Positions 25,638 through 36,400 of a stretch of 64,000 nucleotides of DNA are shown here, piece by piece. Below the pieces are notes generated by a model. It was not told the DNA's origin. It searched no databases and saw nothing but the letters and a program-made list of their open reading frames with translations. A program made the position numbers and the translations under genes. Source of the DNA: Cephalopachus bancanus (Eukaryota > Chordata > Mammalia > Primates > Tarsiidae); assembly GCA_027257055.1 (NCBI GenBank), contig JAPVLO010000045.1, forward strand, positions 1,893,501 to 1,957,500. The letters run 5' to 3'. Each line of letters starts with the position of its first letter. Position 1 is the first letter of the stretch.

Positions 25638-25962
25638 CTATAAGTACTAGCCGGGCTCGGTGGCTCAGCCTGTAATCCCGCGCCTTTGGGAGGCTGATGT
25701 GAGTGGATTGCCTGAGCCCGCGCGTTCGAGACCCGCCTGGGCAGCAAGACCTCATCTCTACAATAAATCAAAAAATCAGCCGGGTGTGGTAGCGCATGCC
25801 TGTAATTCTGGCTACTTGGAAAGCTGAGGTGGAAGGATCGCCGGAGCCCAGCAAGTCGAGGCTGCGGTGGCCGGGAGCGGCCACTGCATTCCAGTCTGGG
25901 TGACAGAGTGAGACTCCAACTCAAAAAAAAAACAAAAACAAAAACAAACCCTATAAGTACTA
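25638..25962 (+). mobile_element. Alu, lineage-specific type (copy 3), full length
   Basis: Best forward example. Body 25650-25950, TSD ctataagtacta at 25638-25649 and 25951-25962. Starts GCCGGGCTCGG, then TGGCTCAGC (A box), GCGCGTTCGAGACCCGC (B box; one stem mismatch), ACAATAAATCAAAAAATC linker, right-arm GTGGCCGGGAGCGGCCAC, and end GACTCCAACTC with an (A)n-C-(A)5 tail. The 104-codon minus-strand ORF is an Alu shadow. Confidence 0.97.
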
Positions 25963-26489
25963 AGTATTGCTATAGTTCTTTCACCCCATGTTTGTTAACT
26001 AGAAATACCATGCAAAAAGGACTTTGAACAAAATAGAGAACTGTAAGTCAAAGTTAATGAGTGTATCTCTGTTTGATATTATGATGGGAAAAACATTTCT
26101 CCAACCAGACTTGTAATAAGCAAATTTTTTCTTTTTATTTCTTGTTTTTTCAAGTTTTTTTTGTTTCTGATAATCCAGTTAGTGAATATCCTGAATTTCC
26201 TTATTCTATTGTCTGCTATGATGAACCATTCAAGTTACTTTTTTATTTTTATGAAAATGTTTGACAGATTTGAGATAGTGTATGACAGTAATTTTAATAC
26301 AAGTTTTTTTAATGCTCATAAAAAATATATATATATATGGGGCAGCCCATATAATTTGGAATTATTTTTTGGACGGTGAACCCCTATTGGCTTTCCCCAA
26401 TAGGTAAGTGTGCTAGGAGCCCATCCGCAACTGTGTACCAGCTACTGTTCTTGTGAGAGGCTGTGTTTGGCTTCAGTGAATTTTCGTGG

Positions 26490-26840
26490 AAGATTCTTTT
26501 AACGTATTTCCCCATTTTATGATGAGTGATTTACTAGTGCACCTGCCCCCACCATACTGGGTATTCAGCCATTTTTGCCCCCCAAATAGCACAATTCCCA
26601 TGTTTCACCTTCTCTACTCACCTGATTTTGCTCTGGACAACTTTTTTGTTTGTTTCTCCAATGAAAAAAGTTCTAAAAGAGAAACGTTTTGCAGATGTAG
26701 AAGAGGTGAAACAAAAAACAGCAGAAGTACTAAAAAGCATTAAAACTGATGAGTTCAAAAACTGTTTGGAGCAGTGGAAAAAGCATCTCAATAGGTACAT
26801 TGCATGAATCAGTGAGTACTTTGAAGGTGACTGAAATTTA
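26490..26840 (+). mobile_element. Mariner transposase C-terminal relic
   Basis: Two frames together resemble the end of a mariner (Tc1/mariner DD34D) transposase. From 26612 the frame reads LYSPDFALDN, the 'YSPDLAP' motif region; a one-base shift near 26650-26660 then gives MKKVLKEKRFADVEEVKQ onward from 26661. The frame continues to the E-x-Y-F-E-G-D end typical of this clade, interrupted by an in-frame TGA at 26805 and stopping at 26832. The catalytic core upstream is missing or unreadable. Clearly dead. The subfamily is not named. Confidence 0.75.
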
Positions 26841-26914
26841 AACATGTAAGAATAAGTACACACTTTTTAAATAGATAAATTTTGAGGTTTTGGGGGGGTT
26901 CTCCCATATGTATA

Positions 26915-27203
26915 TTTGAGACAGGATTTCATTGTGTTGCTCAGGCCGGAGTGCTGTGCAGTGCCGAGATCCTGGCTAACAGCAGCGTCAACCTCCTGGG
27001 ATCACGCAATCCTTCCTCCTCAGCATTCTAAATAGCTGGGACTACAGGTGTATGTCACCACGTCTGGCTAATTTTTGTATCTTTTGTAGAGACAAGGTCT
27101 CACTATTTTGCCCAGACTGGTCTCAAACTCTTGGGCTCAAACAATTATCCTGCCTTGTCCTCCCAAAGTGCTGAGATTATAGGCACAAACTACCATTCCT
27201 GGC
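26915..27203 (-). mobile_element. Older Alu (AluJ-like)
   Basis: Diverged dimeric Alu in reverse: 'tttgagacaggatttcattgtgttgctcaggccggagtg', 'aatagctgggactacaggtgt', 'ggctaatttttgtatcttttgtagagac', 'cctcccaaagtgctgagattataggc'. It has the canonical 'tttttgtat' linker rather than the lineage-type 'ttttttgatttattgtag', so it predates that subfamily. Confidence 0.85.
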
Positions 27204-27940
27204 AATTTTAAATTCTTGACTTACTATGTGTAATTTAGAGAATTAGATCTTGACTCAAAGCATTGGTTAGTATGGATAAACTATATTTACAAGCAATATT
27301 ATAAATCTTATTATTCCACACATTCATCTGCCCTTGCCAATGTTTCTAGAGTGGCTCCGGATATGAATACTGTGGGATACACAGTTTAGTTGTTTTCTTT
27401 CACCTGACTGTGAAGTGCTGCTGAGCAGGATATGTATTCAGGAGAGAGGTGACAAAACAGAGCAGAAGAAAAGAAGAGGCCGGAGTGGCCCATAGCCAGT
27501 GTGAAGAAAGCCTAGTTTTTCATGAATGGCCTTGTTTACAAAAATGAATAGAAAAACTGGCTTGAAAAAACTGTTTTGAATATTACATTTTATAAATTGA
27601 ACCAAACATTTCAAAATCGGTGTCACAGCTTCTCCTGAGGCCAACCTTTGAGGGGTTTTATAATCTAATGCCAGCAAAGTGGCTATTGAGAGAATAGACA
27701 CAGGCTATGTCCCCAATGCAAAACAAATACCCAGTATTAAATTCCCTTGTTCCCTACAGCTGACTTGGGCTAGATCTGCTCCTCCTGTCATCCTCCAAAT
27801 CCACAGGGAACTTTGATCTATTGACCCATCACTATCCTATGAACCCTCCTTGCCAAGCTTAGTTTACAGGGTCTAAGGACCATAACCCCTTTTCTGTAAC
27901 CACTTGTTTTTTTGACATCTGAATCTCCAAGAAAGAAAGA
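27204..27940. other. Unique sequence, no gene seen
   Basis: No repeat recognised. The 87-codon minus-strand ORF at 27438-27701 has no motif. Confidence 0.4.
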
Positions 27941-28069
27941 TTTTCCTATTAATCTGTTAGTTCCTAAAGGAAGAAGTAAAGTATTGACTTTCTTTTGGTT
28001 ATTGTTTTATCTCTCTATTGTAAAACAGATTTTTTTCCATCCTGCCTTATTTTATTTGGTAAAATAAGT
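27941..28069 (+). repeat. Local direct duplication, copy A (129 bp)
   Basis: From 'ttttcctattaatctgttag' to 'ggtaaaataagt' this matches 29290-29400 plus 29721-29737 with about four differences. Neither the 5' nor the 3' flank is shared. Confidence 0.93.
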
Positions 28070-28559
28070 CCAATACCCTTAACCTCATTCTACTCTTACT
28101 CCTCAGTACTCTTTTGGTAAAAACCACAACCTTTATCAAAACCATCTTTTCCCCACTCTAGGCCTGCGCCCAGGTGGCTGAAAGTTGCTCAAGAAAACCT
28201 CACATCCACAAGAACTGGTCTCGTTTTGGTAGAATGAATGACAAAATTGTCAAGCAACACTAAACTGCATTTCACAGTAAATATTCTTTTGGTCACTCTT
28301 CTAGAGCCTATTCCATATTTTCTCCTTCCTCAAACATCTGTGATAAAACTCAGCCGATGACTTCACACTTCCTTACATACAACCAGATGAGGACTATCTC
28401 ATCCTGTCCACCAAATTTATTGATTGATTGGTTCAATACTGTTTTGTCTTTTACACTTAGCACATTTTTTAAAGAATGCATTGAAATAAATTAAATTTTA
28501 AAAGTCTTGTTATCAGAAATTTTAAATAAGGCCAGCTGACAATCATGTGTAAACCTTCA

Positions 28560-28880
28560 CTCTTTCAACATGGCCCTCCTTTCCTGCACCATCATTTTTT
28601 TCTCTCCAAAGTGGGTTGATCCTATCAGGATTCTGGAGTCTCTCTCATGCTACAAATACATAAATGAGATTATCCCTTGGCTTCTTGAACTCTTCCAGCC
28701 ACTGCTCCTTCCTCTGCTAAACTTCACAGCTAAACTCCTTGAAAGAGGTGTCTTTGTGAACCGTTTCTGTTTTCTCACTCCCGTTCTCCCTTCAATTCAT
28801 TCAAAGCTAGCTTCTATTGCTATCTTCACACTGAAAAAAACACTAATTTATGTCAGTCACAATATCCATTAGATTTGGTC
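28560..28880 (-). repeat. Possible ancient LINE fragment
   Basis: 'cttcacagctaaactccttgaaagaggtgtctttgtgaaccg' and 'ttctcactcccgttctcccttcaattcattcaaagctagcttct' resemble an ancient mammalian-wide repeat that I cannot name with certainty. The 100-codon ORF at 28570 has no recognised domain. Confidence 0.35.
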
Positions 28881-28929
28881 ATGTTAAGTACTTGAAATAA
28901 ATTCTAACATAGATACTGTTTAAATATGT

Positions 28930-29080
28930 GTAGCTACACGTAAACATAGATACTGTTTTAATATCTGCAGGTGAGAAAACTGAGACTTAGAACTTTTGCC
29001 CAAGATTATAGACTTTGTGAATGATAGATCCAGACATTCAATTAAGACAGCCTGACTCCAATTTCTGTGCTCTTAACTAG
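28930..29080 (-). mobile_element. MIR SINE
   Basis: Reverse MIR core: 'caggtgagaaaactgagacttagaacttttgcccaagattatag' then 'tgatagatccagacattca...cctgactccaatttctgtgctctta'. Confidence 0.65.
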
Positions 29081-29127
29081 ATTGGTGTAAATATCTCTTT
29101 TAGGGAAAAATCTCCCTCGTGACATCT

Positions 29128-29130
<3 letters not shown>

Positions 29131-29178
<48 letters not shown>
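29131..29178. repeat. (CA)n microsatellite
   Basis: About 23 uninterrupted CA units. The cysteine/valine ORFs on the minus strand here are translations of this tract. Confidence 0.98.
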
Positions 29179-29179
<1 letters not shown>

Positions 29180-29289
29180 TTGGGAATCCCTGTTAAAGGC
29201 TGCCATGTTACTTGGTATGTCTCCCTCACTGTGTTTACACCACAATTTGTAATTAAACATTTATTTTTGGACATTTTAACAACATCTGC

Positions 29290-29737
29290 TTTTCCTATTA
29301 ATCTGTTAGTTCCAAAGGAAGAAGTAAAGTATTGACTTTGTTTTGGTTATTGTTTTATCTCTCTAGCGTAAAACAGATTTTTTTCCATCCTGCCTTATTT
29401 ATTTTTATTTATTTATTTATTTATTTTTTGAGTTGGAGTCTCACTCTGTCGCCCAGACTGGAGTGCAGTGGCCGCTCCCGGCCACCGCAGCCTCGACCTG
29501 CTGGGATCCGGCGATCCTTCCGCCTCAGCCTTCCAAGTAGCCGGAACTACAGGCACGCACTACCACGCCCGACTGATTTTTGATTTATTGTAGAGATGAG
29601 GTCTCGTCAATTGCCCAGGCGGGTCTCGAACCCGCGGGCTCAGGCAATCCGCTCACCTCAGCCTCCCAAAGCGCTGGGATTACAGGCTGAGCCATCGAGC
29701 CCGGCCATCCTGCCTTATTTTATTTGGTAAAATAAGT
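29290..29737 (+). repeat. Local direct duplication, copy B, split by an Alu
   Basis: Same 129-bp unit as 27941-28069, same orientation, 1.35 kb downstream. Bases 29401-29720 are the Alu plus one TSD copy, so removing 320 bp restores a 128-bp unit. Differences from copy A: one missing T, one C/G, and AT/GC at 'tattg/tagcg'. The Alu therefore landed after the duplication or in the parental copy. Confidence 0.93.
29386..29720 (-). mobile_element. Alu, lineage-specific type (copy 4), full length
   Basis: Body 29401-29705, TSD catcctgccttattt at 29386-29400 and 29706-29720. Minus strand has TGGCTCAGC, a perfect GCGGGTTCGAGACCCGC hairpin and the perfect right-arm palindrome. The tail is a (TTTA)n microsatellite. 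Confidence 0.97.
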
Positions 29738-29867
29738 TCACGTACCTTATATAGACTACATGTATACTGTATATGCAAACGCACACACACATACATACAT
29801 ATAATATATGGATGCTTCTAAATATTTTGCACATGCTATATGGACTATGTGTGGACAGTGTATATAC

Positions 29868-31142
29868 TTTGTTCTATTTTATTTCATTTTTTAGAATTGT
29901 GGGGTACATGTAAGGATTTGCAACATAATTAAATTGTATGCAGATGAGGTTTGGACCTCTAGTGAGTCCTCTCTCACCTTGGTGGTAGACATGGTACCCA
30001 ATGAGCAGCTGTGTGCTCCTTTTCCCACCTTTCCTCTCCTTAAGCAATGTCCAGCATTTGCTGTTCCCACCTTTGTGCTCACACATCCAATGTTTAGGGC
30101 CTGCTTATGTTGAGAACATGTGGTATTCAGTTTTTTGTTTCTGTGATAGTTTACTTAGAATTGATGGTCTCCAGTTGCAAAGAACATGATTTTGTATATG
30201 TACCACATTTTCTTTATCCAGGCCACTTTCAATGGGCATCTGGGTTGGTTCCACGATTTTGTTATTGTGAATATTACTGCAGTGAACATACATGTACAAG
30301 TGTCTTTTTATTGAGATGTTTATGTTCCTCTGAGTAAATTCCCTAAAGCGTGATTGCTAGATCGTATGGTAGCTCAATTTTTAGTTCTTTGAGAAAATGT
30401 CACATCATTTTCCACAAAGGTTGAACTAGCTTACATTTCTACCAACAGTGAAGAAACATTCTCTTTGCAGTCTCACCAACCTGCTGTTTTTTGACATTTA
30501 ATGAGAACTATTCTGATGGGCATGAGGTGGTATCTCATTGTAGTTTTCATTTTCATTTCACTAATAGTTAGTGAGGCTGAGCATTTTTTCATGTTTGTTG
30601 ACTGCTTAAATATCTTCCTTTGAGAAGTGTCTGTTCATGTCCTTTACCCACATTTTAATGGGTTTTTTTTCCCTGTCAATTTATTTGAGTTCCTTGTAGA
30701 TATTGGATATTAGGCCTTTGTCAGATACATATTTGCACATATTTTTTCTCATTCTGTAGGTTGTCTTTTTACTTTCTTGATGATTTGTTTTGCCATGCAA
30801 AAACTTTTTAATTTGATAAGGTCCCACCTGTCAATTTTAGCTTTTGCTGCATTTGCTTTTGAGGACTTGGACATGACTTCATTGTTACTCTGATGTCTGG
30901 GAGGGCATTCCCTAAGTTTTCTTCTAAGATTCTTATAGTTTGGGGTTTCCCATTTAAGACCTTAATCCATTTTAAGTTAATTTTCCTATATAGGGATAGG
31001 TAGGGGTCCAGTTTCATTCTTCCGCATGTGGTTAGCCAGCTTTCCCAGAACAATTTGCTAAATATGGTTTATTTTCCCTAATGTTTGTTTTCGTTGGATT
31101 TGTCAAAGATAAGTTGGTTGAAGGCCCGTGGTTTTATTTCCT
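29868..31142 (-). mobile_element. L1, 3' part (3' UTR and ORF2 C-terminus) of a 5'-inverted insertion
   Basis: T-rich tail near 29868-29891, then the reverse of an L1 3' UTR ('ggggtacatgtaaggatttgc', 'gagaacatgtggtattcag'), then the reverse of the ORF2 3' region. The ORF2 reverse-strand reading is broken; an 81-codon remnant at 30808-31053 contains WLTTCGRMKLDPYL, the ORF2 C-terminal region. It stops at about 31142 after the reverse of '...gaaataaaaccacgggcc'. Degraded but fairly late-primate in style. The next segment carries the adjoining L1 part in the opposite orientation. Confidence 0.9.
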
Positions 31143-31144
31143 TC

Positions 31145-32285
31145 ACAATAATAAAGATCACCTGTGGCAAACCTGTAGCCAACATTAAGCTTAAATGGCA
31201 GAGGCTGAAAATATTCCCCCTAAGAACTAGAGTGAGACATGTTGTCCATCCTCACCCCTCCTATTTAGCATAGTACTGAAAGTGAGAGCCAGAGCAATCA
31301 GGCAGGAGATATAAGTTAGAGGTATCCAAATTGGGAAAGAAGAAGTTCAATTATCCCTCTTTGCAGATGATATGATTCTATACCTATAAAACCTTAGATA
31401 GTCTGTCTAAAACCTCCTTGTACTGATAAATCACCTCAATAAAGTCTCGGGATACAAAAGCTCTGCGAGAAAACAATTGCGTTTTTTTTTTTTTTTTTTT
31501 TTTTGAGTTGGAGTCTCACTCTGTTGCCCAAGCTGGAGGGCTGTGGCAGACTCACAGCCACTCTATTGTCGACCTGATAGTCTCCAGAAATCCTACCGCT
31601 TCAGCTTTCCAAGTAGCCGGAACTACAGGCACACAGTACCACACCTGGCTAATTTTTTGAATTATTCTAGAGACGAGGCTCGCCAAGTTGCCCAGGCTGG
31701 TCTTGAACCTGCAGACTCGGGCAATCCACTTGCCTCAGCCTCCCAAAGTGCTGGGATTACAGACTGAGCCACCGAACCTGGTCAACAATTGCATTTTTAT
31801 ACACCAACAACAAGCAGGCTGAGAAACAAATAAAAAACACAATCCCATTCACAATAGCCACACAAAAAATAAAATATCTTGGCATCCATCTAACCAAGAT
31901 GTGAAAAACCTTTACAATAAGAACTACAAAACGTTGTTCAAAGAAATCAAGAATGACACAAAGAAATGAGAGAACATCTCATGCTCATGAATTGAAAGAA
32001 TCAATATCATCAAGATATTTATTCTAATCAAGGCAATCTGCAGATTCAATGCCATCCCTATCAAACTACCAGCATCATTTTTCACAGATCTAAAGAACAC
32101 AATACAGAAATTCATATGCAAACAAAAAAGAGCCCAAATAGCTAAAGCAATCTTCAGCAAAAGAACAAAGCTGGAGGCATCATACTTCCAGACTTCAAAC
32201 TTCATTACAAGGTTATAGTAACCAAGACAGCATGGTACTGGTACAAAAATAGACACATAGACCAATGGAACAGAACAGAGAATCT
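31145..32285 (+). mobile_element. L1, inverted 5' part (ORF2 middle) of the same insertion
   Basis: Plus-strand ORF2 sequence: 'gcaaacctgtagccaacatta', 'atattccccctaagaactagagtgagac', 'agccagagcaatcaggcagg', 'gcagatgatatgattctatac' and, after the Alu at 31481-31783, 'tacaccaacaacaagcaggctgag' to 'agaccaatggaacagaacagag'. The last L1 position here abuts the first L1 position of the minus-strand part, so together they are one element with its 5' end flipped (twin priming). Several stops; non-functional. Confidence 0.9.
31472..31792 (-). mobile_element. Alu, lineage-related, older copy (copy 5) inside the L1
   Basis: Body 31481-31783, poly(T) at the left, TSD aacaattgc (31472-31480 and 31784-31792; likely longer with one mismatch). 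Minus strand has TGGCTCAGT, but the B-box hairpin is eroded (tgcaggttcaagaccagcct). More diverged than copies 1-4. Confidence 0.93.
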
Positions 32286-32330
32286 GAAAAACATTTTGAA
32301 TGAATGAATGGAAGGATGGATCAAAATGAA

Positions 32331-32660
32331 TTTATTTTTATTTTATTTTTTTATTTTAATTTTTATTTTTTTAAGTTGAAGTCTCACTCTGTCACCCAGA
32401 TTGGAGTGCAGTGGCCGCTCCTGGCCACTGCAGCCTCAACCTGCTGGGTTCCAGCGATCCTTCCTCCTTAGCCTTCCAAGTAGCTGGAACTACAGGCGTG
32501 TGCTACCACGCCCGGCTAATTTTTTTTTTTTTTAAATTTATTGTAGAGATGAGGTCTCTCCAATTTGCCCAGGCGGGTCTTGAACCCGCGGGCTCAGGCA
32601 ATCCACTCACCTCGGCCTCCCAAATCGTGGGATTACAGGCTGAAACACTGAGCCCGGCCT
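32331..32660 (-). mobile_element. Alu, lineage-specific type (copy 6)
   Basis: T/A-rich tail 32331-32372, body to 32659. Minus strand has GCGGGTTCAAGACCCGC (perfect stem) and a nearly perfect right-arm palindrome; the A box is altered (TGTTTCAGC). A TSD is only weakly suggested (tcaaaatga / tccaaatga). The linker has an expanded T run near 32520-32533. Confidence 0.93.
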
Positions 32661-32689
32661 CCAAATGATCTTCCTTGGAACAAATTCTA

Positions 32690-33430
32690 ACGCAAATTAT
32701 GTATTTGCAATACGTTTCAATATTACAGTCCAGTTAGCATTTTGACAAATGTGTATATATTCAAGTACTAACCACCCTATTCAGGAATAAAACATTTTCA
32801 TCATAAGTAAGTTTCTTCATGCTTCACTCTGATCAATATTTCTCATCTTGCTAACACTGATCTGATGTATTTCACCATCACTCAGATTTTCCTATTCAGA
32901 AATTCATGTAAATATATTTATTCAGTATATATCTTCTGTCTTAGGCATTTTCTCCTAAACATTGTATTTGTGAGGTTTATCCATGTTGTCTTATATATAA
33001 TTAGTTTGATGCATTCTATTTCTGAGTAGTATACCATTATGTGAATATATGACAATTTGTTTATGTCTTCATCAGCTGATGAAAATCCAGTTTGGGTTAT
33101 CATGAGTAAACTTATATGAATGTACCAGTATTTTTGTGCACAAATGCTTTCATTTCTCTTGAGTAAATGTGTAGTAGTGGAATTGCTGAGATATAGTCTG
33201 TATACTTAACTTTTTAAGAAACTACCAAGCTGTTTTCTAAAAATATATGACAGTTATGTTTGGCTGGTTTACATTTTCACCTGTATGTTGTACTGTCAGT
33301 CTTTTTAATGTTAGCTGTTCTAAGTGGGTGTGTAGTGGTATCTCATCGTGATTTAAATTTACATTTTACCATTATCAATGTTATTAAACAACTTTTTAAA
33401 AACTTTTGGTTATTGTGAAGTATCTTCTCA
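32690..33430 (-). mobile_element. L1M 3' UTR / ORF2-end fragment
   Basis: Reverse L1M words: 'catgttgtcttatatataattagtttg', 'attctatttctgagtagtataccattatg', 'agtagtggaattgctgagatatagtc', 'aagaaactaccaagctgttttctaaa', 'ggtttacattttcacctgtatg' and 'gtgtagtggtatctcatcgtg'. Old; 5' limit approximate. Confidence 0.75.
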
Positions 33431-36400
33431 GGTCAGTAAAGGCAGTAAGATTGATGAGACCACCTATGCATTTGTGAGATATGGATGAGAACAAAGAAGT
33501 TAGAGGTCCTGAGATAAATTCCTGTGGCACCTCAGTTTGAAGAGTAAAGCATGGCCACTAATGATGAATCTATGTGTTCATGTAATATTTTAGATGTCTT
33601 CACAATCTAAAACATCTGTGAAGATCTTTTTATTGTATTTCTTTACTGTTTTATATCAACTCTATATGACCCCAACAAAAGTGATTCAAATGCATATAGT
33701 ATTTGTTTTACAATACTCAATAGAACATGAATTTCTGTGATAAAATAGTTGCACCTTGCCTCATTCCTGGCAAACTGTGGTTCTTTTCTCGGAAATATTA
33801 TGCATATTATTAAATATGTAATGCAAGATACATGCATCCTACAAGTATTAATATAATCCCAAGAAAATGTTTAAACAAAGATAAAATGTATAATTATTAA
33901 GAAAAAAGATGTAATATTAAGGAATCAGAAGCATTGATTTATAAAATACCACATGACAAAATTAAAGCACTCATACTTACAGGACATCAATAGTTTGGCA
34001 AATATTGGTTAATTAAAACTACAAGTGTTTAAAGATTAGCTTTCTAGAATTCTCAGCCTTCTGGAACAATTTCTTATCTAAAGTACCAAACCAAATCTTT
34101 TTGCTGATAGAGGAATAACAAAGAGCAATGAACAAACTCAGACAAAAGGAATGAAACCTTTTATCAGTTCAAATGGTGGTTGTAAAAAGAAAGTAGTATA
34201 ATGTCTTGTGAAGACTAAAGTAGTGCTTCCTGATCTTTTCACAACATAGTTTACATACACACAAAACATGTGAAGACCCACTATGTGTTCTTAGCACTTT
34301 AGTAAGTTTCAGGCACTGTCTTTGGGGTTACAAGAAAATTTATTCACTTGAACTTGACAATCATAGGTCTTTATGGACTTTATTTACAAAGAATGAGAAA
34401 AGTTATGTCATTTTTCCAAGTTCACAAAAGTAAATGGGGATGGAACTGGGTTCAAACACGTCTCTCTCACGCCAAAGATTTGCTCTCAACCATTAGGTTG
34501 TAACAATTTGCTGAAGGAATAATTGTACTAATGTTTTCTTTATTAGATATGTCATAGAAGTGAGACTTCCTCTGCTAGGTCAAAATAAAAATCTACCTGA
34601 ACCTCACAGTTGCAGTCTCTTAGGAATAGAAAAATAAATCACCATGGTGGACAATGAAGCAGAATAATATGATTAGAAAATATTGCTCATTTAGTCCATG
34701 GACATTGGATGGCCACTGTGTATTAGAAAACACAATGGCTCTAGCTGGGTAAAGCTGAATACAGCATGGTTCTCAATCACAAGAACCATAAGGTTTAGCC
34801 CTTGAAGGTATACAAATCACTAAAACCTAACCATTTGGAAGATTATTCACTTTGCCCTTCCAGTGAAATGATAAAATGAGACAGAAAAGAGAAAGGTATG
34901 GAAACCTGTGCAATATCAAGTACATATGCAAAAATACATCAGAAGGGGCTCCAGAATTCACTATTAAACAAATAGTTTTGTGCCTATATATGTCAATCAT
35001 TCCACCAAGCTGTAGACACAATTCTCTCAAATAACAAAGAAAAGAAAACCTAACAATGTGATAATCCTAAAAGAAGAAATGGGTATTCATGCACAGAAAA
35101 AATTCTTAGCATGTTAATGAATCAATTTAATAATGACTAATTTGCACAGTAAATTACTGAAGGCACTGAACATTGCTGTTTCAATCTTTTGCACAAGCTG
35201 AATTACAATAAAATTGAGGTATAATATATAGTTTGCCCATCCAAATTAGACTGCATAATTCATTTTCTGTTTTAAGTAGTTCTCAGTCAAATGATCCAAG
35301 GATGGCTTAACTCCCACATAATGTTTATTAAAAAGACTAAAAATCTATAGGAATAGTGGTTGTCAAAGAAGTAGTAGCAACAATTATGACTATTTCTTGA
35401 GGTATTTACACAGAGAACTGTACTACATTTTGAGCATGCTGTGTAAATTTATAGAATAAAATTTTAAAAATCTAGCTTATCTCTAAACATGGTCTATGCT
35501 CTGATAAATCTTAGGTGGACAAAACTCAGTCTATTTTGAAGATATTTGCTATTTTCTAGCTGGAACTGAGTGGGTTAACTCCAAGCCATCTGGAACATTC
35601 AGCTGTTCAGAATAACTCATTTTCAGGAAGTTCTGTATAGTTGAGGGCTTACTGTATGTTTTCACATAATGTGAATAGAAATGTGACTATTTGTAACATT
35701 TAAACACCCCTAATTTCCATAAATGAAAGAAAGTTCAATGTGAGATTCATCATGACTCAGTTTTTTTTTCCTACCTCCTCCAAATGGTACTTGCATCTTT
35801 TGGGGAGTTTTGAATAGGCATCGCTCAAAATGCAGTAGGTGACAGTTAAACATGCTCTTCAGCATTTGCAGAAGATGAATCATGTTCTTTCCCAGTCATT
35901 TGGCTTTTCAAGATCTCCGTTAAAGAAGAGATGCAAAAACTCTCTCTTGCGACTCTTTCATCAGTCATCAAACTTGTGGCTTTTAGAGCACATTGGTTTT
36001 GAGAAGCTTTTCATGAAGCACCTTGAAACAGCTTGCCATGGAAATGGAAAAAAAGGAAGGCAGATGCCTGAAAAAGAAATTTTTTCTTTTAGTTAACATA
36101 TCACAGGATGGGCCCAGTGCCCAAACTTGAGAATTCAAAATTCTCATTGACATAAAAAGGAATTTTATTTTTTCATAAAGCTGCTGGATTAGTTCTTAAT
36201 TTTGAATAAAAAATTCACTCTTGTTCTTGCTCATTCTTTCTCATTCTTTTGCACTTTTGTTTTGTAGGCATTTTCTTTGCAAAATCTGGATATCTCTTTT
36301 CATGTTGAATACTATTTCTCTTTGGGTATTTCCAGAAAGGTTACATCTAAAGTGTTCCTAAGAAAACACATACGATAATAACTTTAAAAAAAATCAGACA

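Noticed and set aside
29868..32285. Two independent L1 insertions in opposite orientation
   Set aside because: The L1 coordinates at the breakpoints abut, which fits one element with an inverted 5' part better.
35839..36096. 85-codon basic ORF
   Set aside because: Codon content looks mildly protein-like, but no family, splice context or second exon could be supported.
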